Source: Akanthomyces muscarius (taxonomy: Eukaryota; Ascomycota; Sordariomycetes; Hypocreales; Cordycipitaceae). From it: a DNA stretch of 64,000 nt. Positions 54,484 through 64,000 of this stretch are shown piece by piece (within the stretch, counting starts at the first letter, position 1; every line of letters starts with the position of its first letter). The translations under genes and the position numbers were made by a program. Where the stretch lies: NCBI RefSeq assembly GCF_028009165.1, contig NC_079243.1:2728001-2792000 (forward strand), given 5' to 3'. The notes beneath the pieces were generated by a model. It ran no database searches and had not been told where the DNA came from. It was given only the letters and a program-made list of their open reading frames with translations.

Positions 54484-56937
54484 AGACCACTGGAGGCGTT
54501 GAAAGAATGGGCCTGCGAGCAGCTAGACTGCGCCAAGCCGGAAGTTGAATGTCACCCGCGAACTATAGGGACCAGAATGTACATCATTTCCTGGGCATTG
54601 AAATTGGGAGTTTACAGGAGCCTGGATACATGCTTGAAACGTGACAATGCGGATAATCCACATATCGCTCTGCCTACAGAAGAAATTAGGGAATCATCAC
54701 CCATGGCTTGCTTTTTTGCCATTTGCTTGTCTCTAGTGGCATCCTGCCATTGATATGAATCTATGTCTTGCACGCCCTTTTTGAATGAAAAAAGAAAAAG
54801 GGAGGTCTCTCATTCGACTACGTCACGTAGCCCGGTGGTTGGAAGTGTGGCAGAAGCACGTGTCTACCAGAGAGAAGGATCCCAGACGAATACTACTAAT
54901 AATAAAACACTTCAAGTGCCAACACATCGACCAGGGGAGGAGGCGGGTTATTAGCGGGGTTATATCAGGCCCAGAGGAGTCTGCCGCCGCAGCTAACGAT
55001 ACCTATGTGCTGGTATCAACCAGCCTGTTCTGTACCAGCACGAAGTAGGCACTGGTAGGTACTCCGCAGACAGGAGGGATTTCTTGGACGGCACCGATTT
55101 TACAGCGCCAAATGCGCCGAATGCGCTGCACCCAGAGTATCTTGTCTGCAGCGGCTGAGAGCCTACAGGGAGACTTGGGCAGGAGGAAAAAGCAACGAAG
55201 CAAGACATTGTATACTGTACAATGTGGCAGGGCTCAGAATAAGCCAATCATGACAGGGTGTCAATGGTCCAATAGCGAAACCGCCCGCGCCATTGGGACA
55301 GAAACTGCCGGGACGCCGCCCTTGCATGCAAGCCAGCGTGGGGGCTTGGGACTGGGCTCGACATGACTGACCTGTCATCATTACCCTCTGCCCAGATTTC
55401 AAGCTGCACGCAATGCACGGAGCCGGCCTGGTGGGTGTTTGCTGAAACTTTTGGAATTTTATAACTGTGATCCCGGCCGAGCTTGCAACGTACAGACGAA
55501 GCTGCATCGGATGATCCCAGGGGAAGTAGCCTTCCACCTTCGAACGTCACCGACGGGGCGGTCCGAGCAACCCCGACAGCTTTTCTGTTCCGCCAGGGTG
55601 ACAGTGCATTGCCATGGTGGGGATCTGTTCATAATAATTCAGGGGGGGCCTGTAGGAGACATGGTGAACTTGCAGCGACACCGCCGGCGTGGTCAGCACA
55701 AGCACAAAGCGAGGCACACTTTTTTAGTGGCTCTCCGGGACAAGTCTTTTGACTAGATAGGTCTAGATAGGTATCCGGAGGTAAAATTGGATTATGTTTG
55801 CGCCAGCTGGACGAAGTCACTGTTCACCAAGCTACTAGTTACTGATATAGCTGCCACTATTCTACCAGCATTCAGCTACCTTATGCTTTGTACCAGTACC
55901 CATTGTTTTCCCGCTGCCTCGGGTGCTAGTCGTGGCGCCACTTTGGATGCATCTCCTGAACCACGTTGCCCAACTTGCCTACCAGCGTGCTGGTACGGCG
56001 CACCCACCACAGTTACCACGTAAATATATTAATTATGGCACCTGATGGAGGTGCGCTTCATTGTCTCCCCATGCTCTACGTCGCAGGCCCGATATCAATT
56101 ATTGCCTTGCACCAACATGACCTTCAACCAATACGTACCTTTCACCCTCGACGTGCCACGCTTGAGAACACCTGGCTGCGCGTCACTACAATTTACTAGG
56201 TCCGCCTCAACAAGCTCTCCCGCGCCTTTTTATAATTCTCTTCCTTATTACTCAACTGGCCGGCATCGTACCACAAATTCCAGCCCGGAGATTCAGCTGC
56301 CTTCACACATTGGCAGTCACAAAATGTAGGCAACTGGCGTTTTATAATGCAAATGTCATCTTTTCTACCCCTTTGAGCCATATACGCTTCCTCTTCCGTC
56401 CGACCCCGCCACCACGCTGCACGACGTCTAGGTTGCCCTCCTGATGCAGGTCGGGGCGCACCGCACTTCCCCAGCGCTCAGAAGATGCACGCCTTCGGAT
56501 GGCTTGTACTTGAAGCAGCCTACCTACCTAGGTACTATTTGCTTGCTGGCGACCGAGGATTGGCTGGGCTGCCAGAGAGCGCACCGCCCTCGCTGGCTAA
56601 ATGCGCCATCTGAGCTTTTAAGCAGACTGCTAGTATGGCAACGAGTTCTAGTCTTGAACTCAGAGCTGCTGCTCCTGCGACCTCTATTAATTTTTGCGCC
56701 GACGGTATCATGCCGGGGGCCACTTGTCTGCACCCTGCCCACCCTCCTGCTGCCCTGGTCACTTTTCGTCACTTCACCTTTCTGTCACTTTCAGGTCGTC
56801 GTTTGCTTGCAACGCCAAGGCCTGCAACTCCCCCATTGCAATGAAACATTCTCATCCTCGGCTGGACTGCTAACTTCTGATAGACCTAAATCCCTGACAA
56901 TTTGCAAGAAGACATCTGATCCTTGCGTCTGCTAGAA
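54484..56937. other. intergenic region, 2.45 kb
   Basis: This is a gap between two plus-strand genes and so contains the O-methyltransferase promoter. It holds short fungal promoter motifs (TACCTACCTAGGTAC near 56521) and a TACCAGTAC near 55889. Several open stretches of 60-125 codons on both strands have no domain, no consistent ATG start and no splice partner. No tRNA or transposon remains were recognised. Confidence 0.5.
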
Positions 56938-58685
56938 ATGGGGAAATTCAAGTCTTGGATCCAGGGCTCAAGTGCTGGATCATCACGACAAGCTACGACA
57001 GAGGAGAAAAAGCTCAATCGGCGATCTTTCTCCGGAATTGCACAACTGAAACCAAAACGGGAGGCAGAGAGCCACCTGCACACGAAAGAGCAGGGCAGCG
57101 AATCCAAGGCATCGACGGAAATGAAACCAGTCACATCAGCCGACTCACGAATGATACATCTGGCAAAGATTATTAGTGCAGAGTCTGATAAGCTTGAAAG
57201 CTATTGCAAGACTCAAGGCATTGAATCCCCATCATTTGACGCCGATGCTCCGAGAGATTTCCCCAAGCTCCCCGATAACATCCAAAAGAGTCGCCAGGAG
57301 ATTATTTTTGCTGCCAGTGAGCTTTCGAGCCTCGTTCGTGGCCCGCGTGAGAGCGTGAGATGGGGTGTCTGGGGTGTAAGTTGATACAAACTTGATGGTT
57401 CCTACCACAGACACTGACATTGTAACACAGTTCTTGGATTCATTGACTCTACAGATCATCAACCACTATGGAATCGGTAAGTCTTGATAGCCTGCAACGA
57501 ATATGTCATCTGGAGTCTAACTGCTTTGTAGCTGCTCTTGTCCCTACCTCGGGCACCATCTCCTTCACTGAACTTGAGTCCAAGACTTCCCTGGATGCGA
57601 TAAACCTTGCCCGAATTATGCGCCACGCCATGACGAACCATATCTTTTGCGAACCAACGCCAGGAACCATTGCCCATACTGCCTTGTCTCGCTGCCTCGC
57701 CGAAGATGCTGCTCTGCAGGATTGGATTGGTTTCAACTCGGAAGACATTTTCCCGGCATCGGCCAATGTCCTGAAGTCTCTTCAAGAGTACCCCGAGGCG
57801 ACGTCTCTGACCACAACTGGTTTCAACTATGCCTTCAACACCGTTAATAAAGAACCCATGTTTGTCACTTTTGGAAAGAACCCGAAATTCGCAAAAAGAA
57901 TGGGAGCCGCCATGGCGAGCTTGACTGGTGGAGAAGGGTATGAAATCAAGCATTTTGTCGACAACTATGATCTCTCAGATATCGACAAACGCAACGGAAC
58001 CTTTGTCGATATTGGTGGCAGCCATGGCTTTGTTTGCGTAGACCTGGCTAAAAAGTGGAAGAACACGAAGTTTATCGTTCAGGATCTACCGAAGACAGTT
58101 GAAAGCGCCCCGAGTCCCATTTCAGACGATGATTCCGTTGCGAGCAGAATAACGCTTCAAGCCCACGACTTCTTTAAGGAGCAACCAGTTCAAGAAGCAG
58201 ACGGTGAACATACTACCACCTTCGTCGTATATTTCGACGTTTATTGACTAACACATGCCATGATGATAGTATACTTTTTCCGTTGGATCATTCACAATTA
58301 CTCAACGCCATACGCGATCAGTATTCTCAAGAATCTCATCCCTTCCTTGAAGCCTGGTGCCCGAATTGTGATCAATGATCATTGCTTACGAAAGCCTGGC
58401 ATGGAGAATCCTTGGGATGAGAAACTGATGAGAGGTATGGACATGATCATGCTTACTCTACTGAATGCTCAGGAGCGAGAGGAGAATGAATTCAAGGCAT
58501 TGTTTGCTGCAGCAGATCCACGATTTAGATTCCGGGTAAGTCTAGTGCCCACAAACCGATTCAGTACCGATAAGACTAACTCGTCACAGGGTGTTATGAG
58601 GGCACAAGGCTGTCGTATGAGCGTCGTTGAAGCTGTATGGGATCCAGAACAGGATCTTGCACCTTCGGATGGTCTAAGCAATTAG
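56938..58685 (+). CDS. SAM-dependent O-methyltransferase of the fungal secondary-metabolite type, 505 aa
   Basis: Five exons: 56938-57375, 57431-57476, 57532-58203, 58270-58535 and 58590-58685. The tiny 46-nt second exon (FLDSLTLQIINHYGI) and the donor at 58204 were chosen because they rebuild the family pattern EADVYFFRWIIHNYSTPY. SAM-binding motif: TFVDIGGSHGFVCVDLAKKW. Catalytic region: FRWIIHNYS with its histidine, then the segment NDHCLRKPG. C-terminus: GCRMSVVEAVWDP. This plant-like OMT2 family methylates hydroxyl groups of polyketides and phenolics. The first about 70 residues precede the usual start of the family and are basic and Ser-rich; MGKFKSW fits an N-myristoylation signal. It converges on the PKS, 432 bp stop to stop, which suggests a shared cluster. 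Confidence 0.88.
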
Positions 58686-59117
58686 AATCCGATGAAGCTG
58701 ACTAGAAACCGTAAAAATAGAGAGGATTAACAAAGAAAAAACTACGGCGGAAAGTAGATAATTTCCCTTTATGAAGGTATTACCTGATGCTTTTGCTGTG
58801 TTTCTAACTTTAATCATTCATGTAAACTTCGCTAGAGGAGCCCGTTCCTCGCCGCGTTTCTAAATCATGATAGTAATATAGGATCTAATACTGCAATCTT
58901 TTGCATCATCATCTGCCAGCGTGATTGGTTTAGTGGTAAAATTCTCCGTTGCCATCAGCAACGTCGGGGAGCCCTGGGTTCGATTCCCAGATCACGCATT
59001 TTTGCCATCGGCGACAAGTCGATGAATTCTTTTGGCTCCCGTCGGTGCGGAGAGACTTCTTTTATTGCACAGTCCCGCTATTATAGAGGAAGCGTCTAGA
59101 CTAAAAAGCAGGGTTGA
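58686..59117. other. convergent intergenic region, 432 bp, with a tRNA gene
   Basis: It lies between the stops of the O-methyltransferase (plus) and the PKS (minus) and holds the tRNA-Gly. Apart from the tRNA the sequence is AT-rich and should hold both terminators. A T-run follows the tRNA (59000-59003, 59058-59064), which may end RNA polymerase III transcription. Confidence 0.6.
58919..58998 (+). tRNA. tRNA-Gly (anticodon GCC) with a 9-nt intron
   Basis: Acceptor stem GCGTGAT (58919-58925) pairs with ATCACGC (58991-58997); discriminator A. D arm TGGTTTAGTGGTAAAAT. Anticodon stem CTCCG pairs with CGGGG (one G-T). T arm CCTGG GTTCGAT TCCCAG region with the invariant TTCGA. The anticodon loop reads TTGCCA and carries about nine extra nucleotides after the base 3' of GCC. 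The GTTGC around the anticodon pairs with GCAAC in the intron, the usual pre-tRNA arrangement. It sits in the 432-bp gap between the O-methyltransferase and the PKS. Confidence 0.9.
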
Positions 59118-62100
59118 TTATTCATAACTAAATGCCCAAGACTTATTATCTGCATTTAGCCCGAACCCTCCATTCCGGACGACTAACATGGACAACTCGA
59201 AAACAGTCAACTCGCTCATAATTTCGAAAACAGAAACATCCACGCCACAGTTTCTGGATACCCAATTGCGAACACCTACAGCCACAAGTGAATCGACACC
59301 GTAGGCGCTTGGGGGGCGGCATGGGTCGATCTCTTCAGCAGTCATGTTCATTGATTTGGCGAGCATGCTCGACAGACCACTGCACACAATGCCGATAGCA
59401 GATTCTGCATCTGTGCAGCTCATCAATTCCGCTTTGATGCCTAGACCGACAGACCTTGTGGGGGCACTCAAGTCTGGCTCTGGCATGTCGACGATGTTAA
59501 GGTATGAGTACATCGCTGTGCGGGACCAGTACGGGTCCGCCGGCTGATTCTGCAACATCAAACCGCCCGTACCAACACCGAGAACAACCTGAGATGGTAA
59601 TGGAATACCCCGGGATGTCTCTCCGGTTATGGAATGCTTGACTATGGTGAGAAAATCATCGTGCCGAATGCCATAGAAGCCACTCGCTCGCAGAATATCG
59701 AGAATGACTTCATCTTCTGCCAGCATGCCTGCCCCAAGGATAGGGCCCAAATCAAGAGATGTAGCCCTCTTCCCACGAATGCGGAGGTTCTTAGCCAGGG
59801 CGTCAAGGAAAGCATTACCAGCTGCGTAGTTTGCCTGTCCACGCGTGCCAATGACACCCGCAGAGCTTGCCAAAAACACATAGAAGGGATCATGTCCTAG
59901 TGCTTCCACAGCGTCAACGAGATTGCACGAGCCCATAGCCTTTGGCTTAAATCCAGTATTCCAGCTCTCGTATGTCATATTGTCGAAAACAGCATCCTTG
60001 ATAACAGCTGCGCAGTGGAACACACCAGCAATTGGCGGCATGGTCGCAGAAACGGTGGTTGAGAGAAGATCTTGCAGAGCAACTTGGTCGCAGATGTCAA
60101 CGGAAAACGCCTTGGCGGCTACTCCTTGTTCAAAAAGCTTCTCCAAAAACTGTGCAGCCGCCGAGGAGGAAGCACCTGATCTGCTCAGAAATGCGATATT
60201 CTTTGCTCCATTGGCCACCAGCAACTCCGCAATACTTCTTCCAAGACCTCCTAGCCCGCCAGCTAAAACATATGTGGCGTCCACAGATATATAATCTCTT
60301 AGCGGTGTAGGGAGACTATGCTGCAAAACTTGAACCAGGCTAGCATTTTCTTGAGCTGAACCCGCGGTTATGCATACAGAGCCGACATGTGTAGGCTCGT
60401 TGATGGCTTTCATTGCATCTAGCAGTTGGGATATATCAAATCGATGCTCAACGGTTGAGTTTGACATCCACTCCAAGCATACATGAGCAGTCAGATTGTT
60501 CGCTAAGTGAGCCATATCGATTGCATGATCCAGGTCCTCGATGAGCAAAGTGGCTAGATCAAAGCCCACCATGGTCACAGGAATAGCTGGAGTACTGATA
60601 GAAGAGAAATCTTTCGAAGTGTTGGCAAAATAGACAATCGTGCCACCTGTTTTTGTTAGTTTGTATTGAGGACCTTTGCTGTTTCAACTTACATTGGCGA
60701 ACGCATGCGACAGAAAGCTCTACATCCTTGTGCGTGGGATTGTAAACGAGGTCGACTCCTCGATCTCTTGTGAGGCGCTTGACAAGAGAAGGGTAGCTGT
60801 CATTGTTGCCATCGAAGATGTGACCCGGCTTAATACCCCGTTCTCGCAAAAGATCTCTTTGTATGTCCATGTTTGGTCCTGTGACTGTGGCAAATACAGT
60901 TGCTCCGGATAAGAGGGCAAGTTCAACAGCGGCGAGACCAAAGCCGCTTGCGCCGGCATGTATCAAGACATTCTTGATTTGGCGTACTTTACCGGCGTTG
61001 AACAGTGCGTAGTATGCGGATAAGAACTGGCTAGGCACAAACCCAGGCCGGTGGCTCATTACCAACGCAGCATCGACTTGCGCTGTGGTGCGTAAACCGT
61101 TACCCTTGGGAATCAGAGAAACCACTCTGTCGCCTATATGGTAACGGGTTACCCCGGCTCCTATAGCAGAGACACGACCAGTTACATCGTGGCTGTGCCA
61201 TTTGCGAATGTCTTGACCCGCGACTCCTTCGTTGCTGACGGCCAGGATAGCGGATTCAAACGAGAGGGCAATGTGTCCGGGTCTTAACTCATCCAGATTA
61301 ACTTCTTTGAAATGGGAAGGCGGTACAGATTTCGACGACAAGACGTTTGAGTGCAGCGATGACTCGAGCATAATTTGACGGCCGGCCTCATTTTCGTCGG
61401 TCTGAAAGCATTTTTCAACGATGTGGTCGGAGCTACCACCCTTCTCGATGATATAATTCAGGTCATCCAGAGTTTTCAACCTGGGGATAAACAATGCGCC
61501 ATCATTTTCTGCAAAGTCCACCTCGCGAGCCTCGCCGGTGAGAGCAGGGTCTGTCACGCTGCGGCAGACGGTGACAAGCATCTCAAGAATTCTTGTATCG
61601 GATAACAAGGAAGTCTGGCTCAAGTCAAACGTGGCAAATACCTTCTGCAGATCTTCAGACATGAGGGTTCTGGCAAGACCAGTGATCGGTGCACAGCGTG
61701 GCGTGGTTGCTGTCATGCCAGCCCCTCTCGTGATCCAAACGATTGTTTTCGCGACTTTCTGCAGCGAGTGAAAAGCAGTGAAATCTGCTTCGCTCCAGCT
61801 GAAAACAAAGCCTTCAGTACATGCCTCTCGAGAAATGTCAAGCAGGGAAATATAGAGTGCTTCCTTCTGAATGGCACCTTCGCGTGCTGCATCTTGGAGT
61901 CGTAGAGCGCAGACACCAGTGGCTGGATATTTTGCGGCCAGATGCTCTCGGAACTGAACCTCAAAAAGAGAGACCTCTTCAGATATCTCACTGGGGAGTA
62001 CAAGGACAACACTGCTGGACATGTATCGCTCTGTGCTCTGAGCGGGAACTTTGCGCATGGTTGGCTGTCTGCCTTCACCCGTCTCCTCGGTTGAGGGTGT

Positions 62101-64000
62101 TCCAGTACGCCTACACCACTCGACTTGCATGCCATCCAAATCCCAACCCAAGTCAAAATCCGAACACAAAACGTTTGATCTTGGGCTTTTAGGATCACTT
62201 TCAGCTGCCAAGACCTGGAAAACCATCCCGCTGGGCTTCAGGAAACGCCGAGCGAGCATGAGTTCGTCCTCCGTGTCTCCGTGGACCAATATCAGGTCAT
62301 ATCCGGACTTGACTGAAGCAAAATCCGGTATCTGATCCACATAACTTCTGAAAGGCGCCATCTTGATGTCATCAATGTGCAGATCGGACTCCTTTTGATC
62401 AATAAAGGAGTATTTTCCGAGGCGCAGTGGCTGGCCCGCATGCTCCAAAGCCGTCAACAAAGCGTATTTTGCAAGGGAGAGCTCACCTCCAATCTGTAGG
62501 ATTGAAAGTCTGGGGTTTCTATGGCAGAGTAGCGAAATCGCATGTCTGAACGACTCGAACTGTGCAGTTTCAGAGTATTCTCTCCAGACCAGCTCTGTGG
62601 CCAAGTTGCGATAGCTGGGAAGAAAAGAGGCCTCGGTTGACGAGGTGAAAAGATCTTCGCTGAAACGAAGTCCTTTGATGATGATCTGATCCAATGGTCT
62701 ATCAGTGCAGCACATTGATATCTGCGCCTCGGCCTCGTTGAACGGCCTTTGTTTGGCAATAGCATGCCCAACAAACTCGCGGCTGGTGCTCAAATCCAAA
62801 TTATCGGACACAAAAATACTCTCAATCAGGTAAGGAACTTTCGGTACAGGTTCCAGCGCGAAGAGTGTTTGGAACATCGAGTCCAATGTCCCGGGATGAA
62901 GCAGGTGCGGGTATTCGAAGTTTGCCGGCATCTTGGATCTGGTCTCCGGAACACGGATCTTGCTAATGCAGCGGTCGGCTCCTTTGCTGATCTCTAGAAT
63001 ATTGCGAAACATTGGACCATAAGAGATCCCGACTGTGTCCAAGTGTTCGTATAATTGCCTCGGGTTGACTGTCGTGGTGCAGACAACACCGAGTTCATCG
63101 TGCTGATTTTTGAAAGCCTCAAATAACGCCTCCATGTTCTGCGATTGAGAACAAAAATAAAGATCTCCAGTTGAGTGCTTTTCCCATTCCTTCTCTAGAG
63201 CTTTTGAGTAGATAGAAAATGTGAAGTGACCTCTCGGGAGACGCTGATTCCCCGCATCGGCTTCTGCTCTCATGTTCAGTGCGACTTCGACACCATGCGT
63301 AGTGTTTGGTACAACAACCGCCTTTTCGAAGCGCATGTTTCGTATCTCATAGCCAAAAACTTCCGGAAAGCGCGCCTTCAGCTGTCTAGCTCCCTCCAGG
63401 ACCATGGTAATCATGCCAGCCGCGGGGTAGATTACAGTCCTCTGCACCTGATGGTCCTGGATCCAAGGGTTCTCAGAAATTCTGAGAAAACCGCGCCACC
63501 GGGGCTCATAAGATACAGAATCGGCCGTTGGTGCTCCAATAAGGTCTAAGCGACCATAATCTCGGAACCGGTTGGCCAAACTGAGATGAGACTCATGCCA
63601 GTACGACTTTGTGTGATTCCAAGGATATGATGTTAGATTGGAGAGACATTTCAGACGTGGCTGAGGAAATCGACGAGAAATTGCGCCTTTCAGGTTGACA
63701 TTCTGGCCAGATGACCATAGCTCTCCGACAATATTGAGAACAGAAGCCGGCCCCGGACGACGTTTGTCCAGTGCACAGAGAAACTGCTCAGGTTTCACGC
63801 GGCTTGCCAGCGTTTCGAGAACCATTGTTCTCAGAACGGTCGAGGGACCCATCTCGACGAAGACTGATGGACACTGGTCTTCTGGAACAGCCATAAGAGA
63901 CTCAATGGCCGACGAAAACCGTACAGGGGATACCATATTCTCGCCCCAGTAACTGGCATCGAGTCTCGAGCATTGTACCTCACGACCCGATACCGACGAA
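59118..64000 (-). CDS. highly reducing type I polyketide synthase, C-terminal about 1611 aa (5' end beyond the window)
   Basis: Exons 60693-64000+ and 59118-60646. The phase-1 intron of 46 nt (60647-60692, GTAAGT...ACAG) falls inside the ER domain. Domains in order: end of the acyltransferase (SRLDASYWGENMVSPVRFS); dehydratase with catalytic His at about residue 183 (DHQVQRTVIYPAAG) and Asp in LLHPGTLDSMFQ; a methyltransferase-like stretch (LSILQIGGELSLAKY) lacking the SAM motif; enoyl reductase with LIHAGASGFGLAAVELA; ketoreductase with YVLAGGLGGLGRSIAELL and the YxxxN site in GQANYAAGNAFLDALA; and an acyl carrier protein with YGVDSLVAVGVRNW, Ser being the phosphopantetheine site. There is no thioesterase, reductase or condensation domain after the ACP. 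It builds a reduced chain with release by a separate enzyme or none visible. The ketosynthase and most of the AT lie to the right. Confidence 0.93.

Noticed and set aside
55163..55537. 125-codon minus-strand frame upstream of the O-methyltransferase
   Set aside because: It has no recognisable motif, overlaps other equally long frames, and has no intron signals.
58204..58269. Reading through 58204-58247 to the in-frame stop as the end of the O-methyltransferase
   Set aside because: Splicing from GTGAAC at 58204 to TAG at 58269 restores the conserved ADVYFFRWIIHN pattern, so this is an intron.

Overview
The window is nuclear DNA from a filamentous ascomycete, most likely a sordariomycete and probably Hypocreales. 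The evidence is dense protein genes with short GT...AG introns (about 44-130 nt), a HEX1 Woronin-body gene (known only from Pezizomycotina), a second-type PKA catalytic subunit, a Pal1 homologue, a highly reducing polyketide synthase, and T/C-rich leaders. All gene models below were built by joining reading frames across splice sites I could read; coordinates give the whole span and the evidence field gives the exons.

Layout. 1-24.5 kb is mostly housekeeping and signalling: the 3' end of a Rho1 GEF, a RecA/Rad51-like paralogue without a usable Walker A, Pal1, a GRAM-TBC-EF-hand Rab GAP, PKA, a tail-anchored inositol-polyphosphate 5-phosphatase, casein kinase I (Hrr25 type), and three conserved fungal proteins of unknown function. 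24.5-33.4 kb is gene-poor: no complete convincing gene, but scattered coding-like fragments with good splice sites. 33.4-50 kb returns to ordinary genes: a disordered DUF8035-type protein, bleomycin hydrolase, HEX1, Rqc2 (ribosome quality control) and an annexin with an RS-like N-terminus. 50.3-64 kb holds three separate SAM-dependent methyltransferase genes (one of unknown type, one LaeA-like, one O-methyltransferase), a tRNA-Gly(GCC) with a short intron, and a highly reducing polyketide synthase that runs off the right edge.

How they fit. The PKS and the O-methyltransferase face each other tail to tail with 432 bp between stops. They look like the edge of a secondary-metabolite cluster continuing to the right. 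The LaeA-like protein may be a regulator or a tailoring enzyme. The PKS carries a methyltransferase-like region that has lost its SAM glycine motif, so any methylation of the product would have to come from a separate enzyme. The most unusual single observation is HEX1: its reading frame continues for about 184 clearly protein-like codons upstream of the normal start, across two good introns, without one ATG.
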